Notes under the pieces: model-generated
Database searches by the model: none
What the model saw: only the letters and a program-made list of their open reading frames with translations
What the model was told of the DNA's origin: nothing
Origin: an uncultured Bacteroidales bacterium
Lineage (GTDB): Bacteria; Bacteroidota; Bacteroidia; Bacteroidales; Muribaculaceae
Direction of reading: 5' to 3'
Length of the DNA: 45,383 nt
Assembly (NCBI GenBank): GCA_900549375.1
Contig: URNY01000002.1
Coordinates: 1-45,383, forward strand
Shown: positions 24,947-32,027 of the stretch, piece by piece
How positions within the stretch are numbered: position 1 is the stretch's first letter
How the letters are laid out: the number at the start of each line of letters is the position of its first letter
Translations under genes and position numbers: made by a program

Positions 24947-25798
24947 TTATTTGGTCACGAACACTGCTACAGTCGTAATTACCGACGTGAGCACCGATGC
25001 CACTGAAATCCAGAAACTCAGATTCATGGTGTTGTTGCCGTTCACCGTTGTCGAGCGTTTCTTGATCTTGTCGGGCTCTACATATATCACGTCATTCTGC
25101 TGAAGCCTGTAGCCGGGCGAGGCCACCATCGACGATGCGTCAGTCAGGTCTATCACGTATGTATTCAGCTTGCCGTTCTCCTCGCGGAGCACCTTCACAT
25201 TCTTTCTCTGACCGTTGATTGTCAGATCGCCGGCAAGAGCAAGCGCGTCGATCAGAGTGATGTTGTCGCGATTCATATCGTAGCGGCCGGGCTTGTTCAC
25301 TTCGCCTATCACGTTGATGCCGGCACTCAGAAATTCAACCACCACCGTAGGATCTTTCACGAGATTGCGACCCATCAGCTCCCCCTTGATAAATCCGGAA
25401 AGCTCCGCACGAGTCATACCTGCCACATGCAGCTTGCCGAGCACCGGGAAATCGATGTCTCCTTCAGGCGAGACTGTATAGTTGGCTATTCCGTCGGCCG
25501 AAGGTCCGGAATAGCTGCGCATTTCCGCGCCGGTTCCGCTATAGGAGCCGCCTGCGCCAACCCGCGATGAATACACGGGAAGATTGAAGAGATCGGAAAG
25601 AGCCGGATCGCTCGTCTTCACGATAATGGCGAGCCGGTCTTCGGGTTTCACCGTTATCGGCGCCTGCTTCACATTCTCTATGATAGCGGCACTGTCCGTA
25701 TCCTGAAAATAAGTCACTGTCTTTGGTGCCGAGCAGGAACCGAGTGCGAAAAGCACCGCCCCTGCACTGATTGCGCGGATTGTGTTGCGTATATTCAT
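24947..25798 (-). CDS. Polysaccharide export lipoprotein (Wza-like)
   Basis: This 283-residue protein has a lipoprotein signal with the lipobox LGSC at Cys22, followed by a Poly_export domain (TVTYFQDTDSA, then YTVSPEGDIDFPVLGKLHVAGMTRAEL). A SLBB domain (INVIGEVNKPGRYDMNRDNITLIDALALAGDLT) comes next. The end is a hydrophobic helix of about 25 residues, which could anchor it in or span the outer membrane as Wza does. It would form the export channel for the polysaccharide. It lies between the WecA-like gene (14-base gap) and the autokinase. Confidence 0.93.
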   Translation of the reverse strand: MNIRNTIRAISAGAVLFALGSCSAPKTVTYFQDTDSAAIIENVKQAPITVKPEDRLAIIVKTSDPALSDLFNLPVYSSRVGAGGSYSGTGAEMRSYSGPSADGIANYTVSPEGDIDFPVLGKLHVAGMTRAELSGFIKGELMGRNLVKDPTVVVEFLSAGINVIGEVNKPGRYDMNRDNITLIDALALAGDLTINGQRKNVKVLREENGKLNTYVIDLTDASSMVASPGYRLQQNDVIYVEPDKIKKRSTTVNGNNTMNLSFWISVASVLTSVITTVAVFVTK

Positions 25799-25812
25799 TC
25801 TTTATTAAGACT

Positions 25813-26940
25813 CTATTCGTATAATGTCGTGTTTGTCCGGCGTTCGCGACTGCGGATCAATCGGGTCAGCAACATATTGAGCGCCACCCAGAGGATCACG
25901 TCGCCGAAGAATATCCATGTCGGCTGAACCATCGATGAGAAGCCCACATTGACAAGGACAAACACCATATCGACAAATACTATCATTATCAGTGCCTGCC
26001 ATTGCTGAAAGCCCAAGGCAAGCAGTTTGTGGTGAATATGGCTCTTGTCGGGCAAGAAGGGATTGCGCCCTTTCCTCACCCTATGGAAAAACACCCTGGC
26101 CACATCAAAACAAGGTATGATAAGCGGCGCCATAGCCACGATGAACAGGTTGTCTTCTACAGGAAACTCCGACACAGGTATCTTAAACACCTCTATCGAA
26201 AGAAAAACTATCATCAGCCCGATGGTCAGCGAGCCGGTGTCGCCCATGAATATCTTCGTATGCGACGAGGCTTTGCCGAACACATTGTAATAAAAGAACG
26301 GCACCAGCGTACCCAACGTCGCCGCGGCAAGCATCATGCATACGTATTGCCCCGAAATATAGAACACATACGAATACCATATCAGAGCCACGGCGCTCAA
26401 CCCGGAGGCGAGCCCGTCGATACCGTCTATTAAATTAACGGCATTTACGACATATATTATAAAAATAACCGTAACAATACATCCTATCCACGATGGCCAT
26501 TGTCCGATCCAGAGGAAGCCATGAAGGTTCGAAACCCATGTTCCGGAAGCTATAATCAGCAGGCCGGCAATGATTTGCATCAGAAATTTAGCCCTATAGC
26601 GAACTCCGATAAGGTCATCGGCAAGACCTACCAGATATATGAGCATCAGCGAACATACAAAAAAGAATATCGGCACCATCGCCTGAGAAAGAGCCTGAAC
26701 TATCGAGGTGTGACAATAACGCAGATTGAAACCAACCACAAAACAGAACGCGAATGCCACCGCCGGCAGAAAAGATATCCCCCCGAGCCGAGGCACGACC
26801 CCGCGATGGATCTTGCGGCTGTCGGTAGTGTCAAAAAGCTTTCTCCTGAATGCTATCAATATAATTTTGGGTATAATCCATCCGGCGAGTATCACTGAGA
26901 TCGCCAGCGTAAAAATATAATTCTGGGTCCAGAAAGTCAT
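25813..26940 (-). CDS. WecA/TagO-like undecaprenyl-phosphate sugar-1-phosphate transferase
   Basis: This 375-residue polytopic protein of the MraY/WecA family transfers a HexNAc-1-phosphate (GlcNAc in known members) to undecaprenyl phosphate, the first step of the repeat unit. Diagnostic blocks are RKIHRGVVPRLGGISF, the acidic LVGLADDLIGVRYRAKF, NAVNLIDGIDGLASGLS, FMGDTGSLTIG and the loop DKSHIHHKLLALGF. About eleven helices are visible. It is the first gene of the minus-strand EPS transcript, preceded by a good promoter 80 bases upstream. Confidence 0.92.
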   Translation of the reverse strand: MTFWTQNYIFTLAISVILAGWIIPKIILIAFRRKLFDTTDSRKIHRGVVPRLGGISFLPAVAFAFCFVVGFNLRYCHTSIVQALSQAMVPIFFFVCSLMLIYLVGLADDLIGVRYRAKFLMQIIAGLLIIASGTWVSNLHGFLWIGQWPSWIGCIVTVIFIIYVVNAVNLIDGIDGLASGLSAVALIWYSYVFYISGQYVCMMLAAATLGTLVPFFYYNVFGKASSHTKIFMGDTGSLTIGLMIVFLSIEVFKIPVSEFPVEDNLFIVAMAPLIIPCFDVARVFFHRVRKGRNPFLPDKSHIHHKLLALGFQQWQALIMIVFVDMVFVLVNVGFSSMVQPTWIFFGDVILWVALNMLLTRLIRSRERRTNTTLYE

Positions 26941-27019
26941 AGCAAATTCGTAAGAAGTGGTTTTCTATGGTTTATAGGTTCTCATATCCTTAATGCATTC
27001 GAGTGCGTATGCAATCGCG

Positions 27020-27050
27020 CAAATTTACAAAAAAAACTCCACTCGGCAAA
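27020..27050 (-). promoter_or_regulatory. Promoter of the minus-strand EPS operon
   Basis: On the minus strand a TTTG (27050-27047) and TAAATTTG (27027-27020) are separated by 19 bases, an exact Bacteroidetes promoter layout. It implies a leader of about 70 bases before the WecA-like ATG. No invertible-promoter repeats or UpxY-like regulator genes are visible near it. Confidence 0.65.
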
Positions 27051-27105
27051 ATTCCTATTATAAGGAAAACCCATCCATGCATTAGACCCCCTTCTTATCC
27101 ACACT

Positions 27106-27136
27106 TTTGTCGTTTAAAGATAATTTGTTAAATTTG
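27106..27136 (+). promoter_or_regulatory. Promoter of panB
   Basis: TTTG at 27106-27109 and TAAATTTG at 27129-27136 are 19 bases apart, 26 bases before the panB ATG. It is divergent from the EPS operon promoter, about 80 bases away. Confidence 0.65.
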
Positions 27137-27162
27137 CCGCCCTAAACATTTTAGAAAAAGAA

Positions 27163-27984
27163 ATGTCAACAAACACAGTAGACAACACCAGAAAAGTAAC
27201 AACACGCCGCCTCTCTGAAATGAAACAGCGCGGCGAAAGGATATCAATGCTCACAGCCTACGACTATTCATCCGCCAAGATTATCGACGCCTCCGGAATA
27301 GACGTGATTCTCGTGGGCGATTCGGCCTCCAATGTCATGGCCGGAAATGTCACGACTCTCCCCATCACTCTCGACCAGATGATCTATCATGCCAAATCTG
27401 TGATGAAAGCAGTGAGCCGCGCCCTCGTGGTAGTCGACATGCCTTTCGGAACTTATCAGGGCAACTCCAAGGAGGCCCTCGCTTCAGCCATCCGCATCAT
27501 GAAGGAAAGCCATGCCGAGGCTGTCAAGATGGAGGGAGGCGCCGAAATCCGAGAGTCGATAGAGCGCATTCTCTGCGCCGGCATACCGGTGATGGGGCAT
27601 CTCGGCCTCACGCCCCAGAGCATCAACAAATTCGGAACCTATAATGTACGCGCCCGCAAAGAGGAGGAAGCCGCGAAACTCATTGAAGACGCAAAACTCC
27701 TCGATGAAATAGGATGTTTCGCCATCGTGCTAGAAAAAATACCCGCCGAACTGGCCGCGCGGGTAGCGAAGGAGGTTTCCGTTCCTATCATCGGCATAGG
27801 TGCCGGAGGGGGAGTCGACGGTCAGGTGCTCGTAATGCACGACATGCTCGGCATCAACCAGGGTTTCTCACCGCGCTTCCTGCGTCGATATGCCGACGTG
27901 GCAGCCGTCATGACCGATGCCGTGCAGCGCTACATCGCCGATGTTAAAAGCGGCGATTTCCCCTCCCCCGCAGAATCCTACTGA
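27163..27984 (+). CDS. panB: 3-methyl-2-oxobutanoate hydroxymethyltransferase
   Basis: PanB makes ketopantoate from alpha-ketoisovalerate and methylene-tetrahydrofolate, the first committed step toward pantothenate and coenzyme A. In its 273 residues the blocks LTAYDYSSAKIID, VGDSASNVMAG, DMPFGTYQ, KMEGG, MGHLGLTPQSI and GIGAGGGVDGQVLVMHDMLG are all present, including the metal-binding Asp residues. Length is normal. It has its own promoter and is followed by a tRNA unit, so it is probably monocistronic. Confidence 0.97.
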   Translation: MSTNTVDNTRKVTTRRLSEMKQRGERISMLTAYDYSSAKIIDASGIDVILVGDSASNVMAGNVTTLPITLDQMIYHAKSVMKAVSRALVVVDMPFGTYQGNSKEALASAIRIMKESHAEAVKMEGGAEIRESIERILCAGIPVMGHLGLTPQSINKFGTYNVRARKEEEAAKLIEDAKLLDEIGCFAIVLEKIPAELAARVAKEVSVPIIGIGAGGGVDGQVLVMHDMLGINQGFSPRFLRRYADVAAVMTDAVQRYIADVKSGDFPSPAESY

Positions 27985-28034
27985 TCTCCCCTTTACCCTT
28001 TTTCTATCCTCTTCAAAAAATTTTTTCAAAAAAA

Positions 28035-28066
28035 TTTGGCAATCCCGCAAAAAGCTTATAACTTTG
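28035..28066 (+). promoter_or_regulatory. Promoter of tRNA-Pro
   Basis: TTTGG at 28035-28039 and TAACTTTG at 28059-28066, with 19 bases between TTGG and the -7 box, fit the Bacteroidetes promoter consensus. The tRNA starts at 28127, leaving a leader of about 55 bases. Confidence 0.7.
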
Positions 28067-28126
28067 CAGTCGCTTAGCCGGAACAACAGCTCCGAATAGA
28101 GTTTCGGAATTCGGCAAAAGCATCAG

Positions 28127-28201
28127 CGGGGTGTAGCTCAGTAGGTTTAGAGTACGCGTCTGGGGGGCGTGAGGTCGCAAGTTCGAATCTTGTCACCCCG
28201 A
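28127..28201 (+). tRNA. tRNA-Pro (anticodon GGG)
   Basis: A full cloverleaf can be drawn. The acceptor stem pairs CGGGGTG with CACCCCG and has discriminator A. The D arm is GCTC...GAGT. The anticodon arm is CGCGT-CTGGGGG-GCGTG, giving anticodon GGG after the invariant C-T. The T arm is GCAAG-TTCGAAT-CTTGT. CCA is not encoded. A promoter lies upstream and a perfect-stem terminator begins 7 bases after it, so it is a single-gene transcript. Confidence 0.95.
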
Positions 28202-28207
28202 CTGATC

Positions 28208-28246
28208 AAAACCGCAGGAATTCAATCTCAGAATTCCTGCGGTTTT
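28208..28246 (+). terminator. Intrinsic terminator after tRNA-Pro
   Basis: A perfect 16-bp inverted repeat (AAAACCGCAGGAATTC and its complement) around a 7-base loop is followed by TTTT-C-TTTT. Confidence 0.9.
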
Positions 28247-28391
28247 CTTTTGGCCTCAATACAAAACCGGAGGGATGCGGTTTGTAGAATTTTGCAGAAT
28301 TTTGTGGAATTCGGAATCTATTCATATTCAGAGATAAGAAGCATTCACGCGACCGTCACATGAAAATTTTTCAAAAAAAGTTGCGAAAATA

Positions 28392-28423
28392 TTTGGTGGA
28401 ATAAAAAATTGATTGTAACTTTG
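28392..28423 (+). promoter_or_regulatory. Promoter of tRNA-Asp
   Basis: TTTGG at 28392-28396 and TAACTTTG at 28416-28423 are spaced exactly as in the tRNA-Pro promoter. Both are followed by GCA(C/G)TCGC. The tRNA starts at 28473. Confidence 0.7.
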
Positions 28424-28472
28424 CACTCGCAAACGGGAAACATAACCCGTCGATGCTTCAAATACTCTAAAT

Positions 28473-28547
28473 GGTGCGGTAGTTCAGCCTGGTTAGAATA
28501 CATGCCTGTCACGCATGGGGTCGCGGGTTCGAGTCCCGTCCGCACCG
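28473..28547 (+). tRNA. tRNA-Asp (anticodon GTC)
   Basis: The acceptor stem pairs GGTGCGG with CCGCACC, with discriminator G. The D arm is followed by an anticodon loop CTGTCAC, giving anticodon GTC. The T arm is GCGGG-TTCGAGT-CCCGT. CCA is not encoded. A terminator follows 13 bases later. Confidence 0.96.
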
Positions 28548-28560
28548 CTGAGGAGAGAGG

Positions 28561-28598
28561 AAGAGCAGCAGCGTAAACTTCGGTTTCCTGCTGCTCTT
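28561..28598 (+). terminator. Intrinsic terminator after tRNA-Asp
   Basis: An 11-bp stem (AAGAGCAGCAG with CTGCTGCTCTT) and a 16-base loop are followed by TTTT. Confidence 0.85.
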
Positions 28599-28649
28599 TT
28601 TTCTATAATTGCATTTAGGCAGACAGAGATTTTCTAACCCATCCGATTC

Positions 28650-29099
28650 ATGACAGTCACAATCATCAACGGGCCCAACCTGAATATGCTCGGCCGCAGA
28701 GACCCCGCCATCTATGGCGCCGAATCGCTCGAGCAGACAATTGCCGACATACGGCAAAATTTCCCGCAACTCGAAGTCATTTCCCTCCAGTCGAACCACG
28801 AGGGTGAGATAATCGACATGCTCCAGCAGGAAGGCTCCAGAAAGGATTCGATCGGCGTTGTGCTCAACCCCGGAGCATACGCCCATTATTCGCTCGCAAT
28901 AGCCGATGCTGTGGCCGACATGCCTCTGCCGGTGGTCGAGGTCCACATCTCCAACATCTTCGCCCGCGAAGGTTTCCGCGCAGTCTCGGTGACAGCCCGC
29001 AATGCCGCGGCCCTCATCTCAGGATGCGGCCGCCACGGATATTCTCTGGCCGTAATGCATCTCCTCTCCCTCCTCGACCGTCAAAACAAACCCGCATGA
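28650..29099 (+). CDS. aroQ: Type II 3-dehydroquinate dehydratase
   Basis: This enzyme removes water from 3-dehydroquinate in the shikimate pathway. Its 149 residues match the small type II family: NGPNLNMLGRRDPAIYG carries the catalytic Arg/Tyr pair (Tyr22), SNHEGEIID is the substrate loop, LNPGAYAHYSLAIADA follows, and VEVHISN carries His100. The stop overlaps the next start as ATGA, so the O-methyltransferase gene is translationally coupled. Confidence 0.96.
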   Translation: MTVTIINGPNLNMLGRRDPAIYGAESLEQTIADIRQNFPQLEVISLQSNHEGEIIDMLQQEGSRKDSIGVVLNPGAYAHYSLAIADAVADMPLPVVEVHISNIFAREGFRAVSVTARNAAALISGCGRHGYSLAVMHLLSLLDRQNKPA

Positions 29100-29758
29100 A
29101 CCCCGCTCTCGAAGACTACATCGAAACCCATATAGATCCCCAGCCCGGATATCTCTCGGAGATAGAGCGGGAAGCCAACCTGCGGCTCGTCAACGGCAGG
29201 ATGTGCTCCGGCCATCTTCAGGGCCGGCTTCTCAAAATGCTCGTCGGCATGATCGCCCCGCGGCGAGTGCTCGAGCTCGGCACGTTCGCCGGATTCTCCG
29301 CCCTATGCATGGCCGAAGCTCTCCCTGACTGCGTCGAGCTTCACACCGTGGAAGTCGACGACGAACTGGAGGATTTCATACGCAAAAACCTCGCACGCAC
29401 CCCCCAAGGTAAAAAAGTAAGGCTACACATCGGCGATGCCATGGAACTGACAGCCTCTTTCCCTGAGCAGCACTTCGACCTGATTTTTCTCGATGCCGAC
29501 AAACAACGTTATCCCGAATACTATCCTCTCTGCATGTCGAGAATCCGCCCAGGCGGATACCTCCTCGCCGACAACACCCTCTGGGACGGCCACGTAGTCG
29601 AAAAAGGACGCGAACACGACCGGCAGACCGTTGCCATAAAACGGTTCAACGACATTGTGGCCGCAGACCCGCAGGCACAGAAAGTCATCCTCCCCCTCCG
29701 CGACGGACTTACTATCATTAAAAAATTAAACGATTCCGCGGCCACGCACGTTAAATAG
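29096..29758 (+). CDS. Class I SAM-dependent O-methyltransferase (COMT/CCoAOMT type)
   Basis: This 220-residue protein has the blocks of cation-dependent O-methyltransferases: VLELGTFAGFSALCMAEALP (SAM motif), LHTVEVDDEL, FDLIFLDADKQRYPEYY (metal-binding Asp residues) and GYLLADNTLWDGHV. The substrate in bacteria is usually unknown. The ATG at 29096 gives a 4-base ATGA overlap with aroQ and a normal N-terminus; an upstream in-frame codon at 29024 lies inside aroQ and was not chosen. The gene lies 25 bases before rbfA. Confidence 0.88.
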   Translation: MNPALEDYIETHIDPQPGYLSEIEREANLRLVNGRMCSGHLQGRLLKMLVGMIAPRRVLELGTFAGFSALCMAEALPDCVELHTVEVDDELEDFIRKNLARTPQGKKVRLHIGDAMELTASFPEQHFDLIFLDADKQRYPEYYPLCMSRIRPGGYLLADNTLWDGHVVEKGREHDRQTVAIKRFNDIVAADPQAQKVILPLRDGLTIIKKLNDSAATHVK

Positions 29759-29783
29759 AGAGGAATCATTAAAACGAATCATT

Positions 29784-30128
29784 ATGGAAGGTAAAAGACA
29801 AGCAAAAATCGCCCGCCTCATCCAGAAGGAACTGAGCGAGATTTTCCGGCGTCAGACAGCCGTGATGGGAAACGTGTTGGTTTCCGTCAGCGCCGTCAGA
29901 GTTTCGCCCGACCTCGGAATTGCCAAAGTATATCTGAGCATATTCCCTCCGGAGAAAGCGGCCGAGATCCTTGAGAACATATCCAAACAATCGAAAACTG
30001 TCAGATACGAACTTGCTCAGGCCGTCAAGAGCACTCTCCGCAAATGCCCCGACCTGCAGTTCTACCTCGACGATTCCCTCGATTATATCGAAAATATCGA
30101 CCGGCTTCTCTCCAGCGACAAAAAGTGA
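29784..30128 (+). CDS. rbfA: Ribosome-binding factor A
   Basis: RbfA is a small KH-fold protein that binds the 30S subunit during late 16S rRNA maturation and cold adaptation. The 114 residues open with RQAKIARLIQKELSEIF and continue with VLVSVSAVRVSPDLGIAKVYLSIFP, VRYELAQAVKSTLRKCPDLQFYLDDSLDYIENIDRLL, all characteristic. The TGA overlaps the GTG start of the permease gene. Confidence 0.95.
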   Translation: MEGKRQAKIARLIQKELSEIFRRQTAVMGNVLVSVSAVRVSPDLGIAKVYLSIFPPEKAAEILENISKQSKTVRYELAQAVKSTLRKCPDLQFYLDDSLDYIENIDRLLSSDKK

Positions 30129-31345
30129 GAACAACGGTTACGGCATGGATAGCCGCACGCTATCTTATATCTAAGAAATCGCACAGTGCCGTCGGGGCCA
30201 TCTCACTGGTCTCGCTCTGCGGCGTGGCCGTGGCCACGGCAGCGATAATCTGCGTGCTTTCGGTGTTCAACGGCTTCAAGTCCGTGATCGCCGACCGCCT
30301 CGACATGCTCGCTCCCGACATCCGTGTCACCCCCCTCAAGGGGAAAGTTTTCCCTATGGCCGACTCTCTGGCTAATGAGATTTCACGGTTTCCCGCCGTC
30401 AGGCAGGCCGTTCCGGCCCTGACCGACAACGCCCTTGCGGTATGCGACAGCCGGGAGATGCCGGTCACTCTCAAAGGCGTCAGCCTCGAGGCCTTCAGAT
30501 CTTTCACGAGCCTCGACTCGCTCATTATCGACAAGACCGACATTCCCGACGGAAGCAATCCTTCCATATTCTCCCTCGGAGCGGCCAACAGACTCATGGC
30601 GCCTCCCGGCAAAGAAGTCCTCGTATTCGCGCCTGTCAGAGAAGGACGCGTGAATCTGGCCAACCCCGCCGCATCTTTCGTCACCGATTCCTTAGCCGTG
30701 GCTTCCGTGTTCCGTTCCAACCAGAGCGAATATGACGAGAATGTGCTCTTCGCCGACATCGACCTTGTGCGCAACCTCCTCCAATACGATTCCGAAGCTT
30801 CCTCCATCGAAATCTCGCTTAATCCCGGCTCCGACATCGACAAAGCCGTTTCCGAAATCTCCGGCCGTCTCGGTCCCTCCTTTGTTGTCAGAGACCGCCA
30901 ACGCCTCCAGTCGATGAGCTTCCGCATGGTCACAATCGAGAAATGGGTCACATTCCTTCTTCTCTTCTTCATCCTCGTCATAGCCTCTTTCAATGTGATC
31001 TCATCCCTCTCGATGCTTGTGCTCGACAAACTTAAGGCAATTTCTACGCTCCGCGCCATCGGTTTCAGCCGTAGCCGCGTGGGGCGCGTTTTCTTCTGGG
31101 AGAGCATTTACGTCACGGCCGCAGGCGGGCTCGCCGGCATCATTCTCGGCGTGGCCCTATCACTGGCGCAGCAGCATTTCGGCTTCATAAAACTTCAGGG
31201 CGACCCTGAGGCCCTGACTCTCAATGCCTATCCCGTGGTGGTCGACCCCACGGATATCCTCATCACCCTTCTGCCTCTCGCCGTGATCGGTCTCGCCACG
31301 GCTCTCGTCACCGCCGCCTTCGCCCGCTCGCGCGTACAGCATTGA
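30125..31345 (+). CDS. LolC/LolE-type lipoprotein-releasing ABC permease (FtsX-like)
   Basis: This 406-residue inner-membrane protein has one N-terminal helix (AISLVSLCGVAVATAAIICVLSVFNGF), a large periplasmic MacB-type domain (about 60-265), and three C-terminal helices of the FtsX fold (ITFLLLFFILVIASFNVISSLSM onward). LolC/E permeases with LolD release lipoproteins from the inner membrane toward the outer membrane. The GTG at 30125 is preferred because it overlaps the rbfA stop as GTGA and gives RTTVTAWIAARYL, the usual LolC/E opening. No LolD ATPase gene is adjacent. Confidence 0.88.
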   Translation: MRTTVTAWIAARYLISKKSHSAVGAISLVSLCGVAVATAAIICVLSVFNGFKSVIADRLDMLAPDIRVTPLKGKVFPMADSLANEISRFPAVRQAVPALTDNALAVCDSREMPVTLKGVSLEAFRSFTSLDSLIIDKTDIPDGSNPSIFSLGAANRLMAPPGKEVLVFAPVREGRVNLANPAASFVTDSLAVASVFRSNQSEYDENVLFADIDLVRNLLQYDSEASSIEISLNPGSDIDKAVSEISGRLGPSFVVRDRQRLQSMSFRMVTIEKWVTFLLLFFILVIASFNVISSLSMLVLDKLKAISTLRAIGFSRSRVGRVFFWESIYVTAAGGLAGIILGVALSLAQQHFGFIKLQGDPEALTLNAYPVVVDPTDILITLLPLAVIGLATALVTAAFARSRVQH

Positions 31346-31427
31346 CACTCTTGACACCCGCAACTCCTCAAAACCCTCCTCCACATATAATTTGCAAGCA
31401 AATTGCCACTATTCCACCCCGTTTCAC

Positions 31428-31458
31428 TTGCATTTGTCGCAAGTTTGATATAAATTTG
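31428..31458 (+). promoter_or_regulatory. Promoter of the Lrp/AsnC-family gene
   Basis: TTG at 31428-31430 and TAAATTTG at 31451-31458 are 20 bases apart, 46 bases before the ATG. Confidence 0.55.
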
Positions 31459-31504
31459 CATTCTAAAAACTAATCTAATCCAACTAAAATCTAACAACTT
31501 CACC

Positions 31505-31999
31505 ATGTTAGCAGATAAAATCGACAACCTCGACAAGAAAATACTCAACATCATAATGCAGAACGCCCGCATCCCCTCCAAGGACGTGGCCGTTCAGTGC
31601 GGCGTCTCACGCGCCGCAATCCATCAGAGAATCCAGCGCCTCATAGACATGAAGGTCATAACCGGCTCAGGATATATCGTGAATCCGAAAGCGCTCGGCT
31701 TCACCACCTGCACCTACATCGGCGTGCGCCTCGAAAAAGGGTCTATGTACCGCGAAGTTGTCCAGGAACTTGAGAAAATTCCCGAAGTCGTGGAATGTCA
31801 TTTCACCACCGGTCCTTACTCCATGCTCATCAAGGTCTATGCCCAGGACAACCAGCATCTGATGGAGCTCCTCAACGACCGCATTCAGCACATCGGCGGC
31901 GTCACCGAGACCGAAACCCTCATATCCCTCGAACAAAGCATGAACCGTCAGATCCATATCGACGAGGAGGACTATTCCATCTCGACAGCCGATTTCTAA
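31505..31999 (+). CDS. Lrp/AsnC-family transcriptional regulator
   Basis: This 164-residue protein opens with IDNLDKKILNIIMQNARIPSKDVAVQCGVSRAAIHQRIQRL, the Lrp-type winged helix-turn-helix. GSGYIVNPKALGF is the hinge, and a RAM effector domain follows (VGVRL-like strand, PEVVECHFTTGPYSMLIKVYA, GGVTETETLISLEQ). Such proteins sense amino acids and form octamers. It has its own promoter and lies 28 bases before the YfhO-like gene, so the two may share a transcript. The regulated genes are unknown. Confidence 0.92.
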   Translation: MLADKIDNLDKKILNIIMQNARIPSKDVAVQCGVSRAAIHQRIQRLIDMKVITGSGYIVNPKALGFTTCTYIGVRLEKGSMYREVVQELEKIPEVVECHFTTGPYSMLIKVYAQDNQHLMELLNDRIQHIGGVTETETLISLEQSMNRQIHIDEEDYSISTADF

Positions 32000-32027
32000 T
32001 TGATTCCCGAAATACAAATCATTCATC

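Noticed and set aside
28169..28363. Small ORF starting MRSQVRILSPR in tRNA-Pro
   Set aside because: A well-known false protein made by translating a tRNA T-arm.
28345..28545. Small minus-strand ORF starting MRTGLEPATP over tRNA-Asp
   Set aside because: Antisense translation of the tRNA; this peptide pattern is a common annotation error. The ending RCGRDSNPRPHA of the ORF at 28509-28946 has the same cause.
30160..31107. Minus-strand ORF of 315 codons opposite the LolC/E-like gene
   Set aside because: Very Ser/Arg/Thr-rich, no domain, and fully covered by a clear FtsX-type permease.
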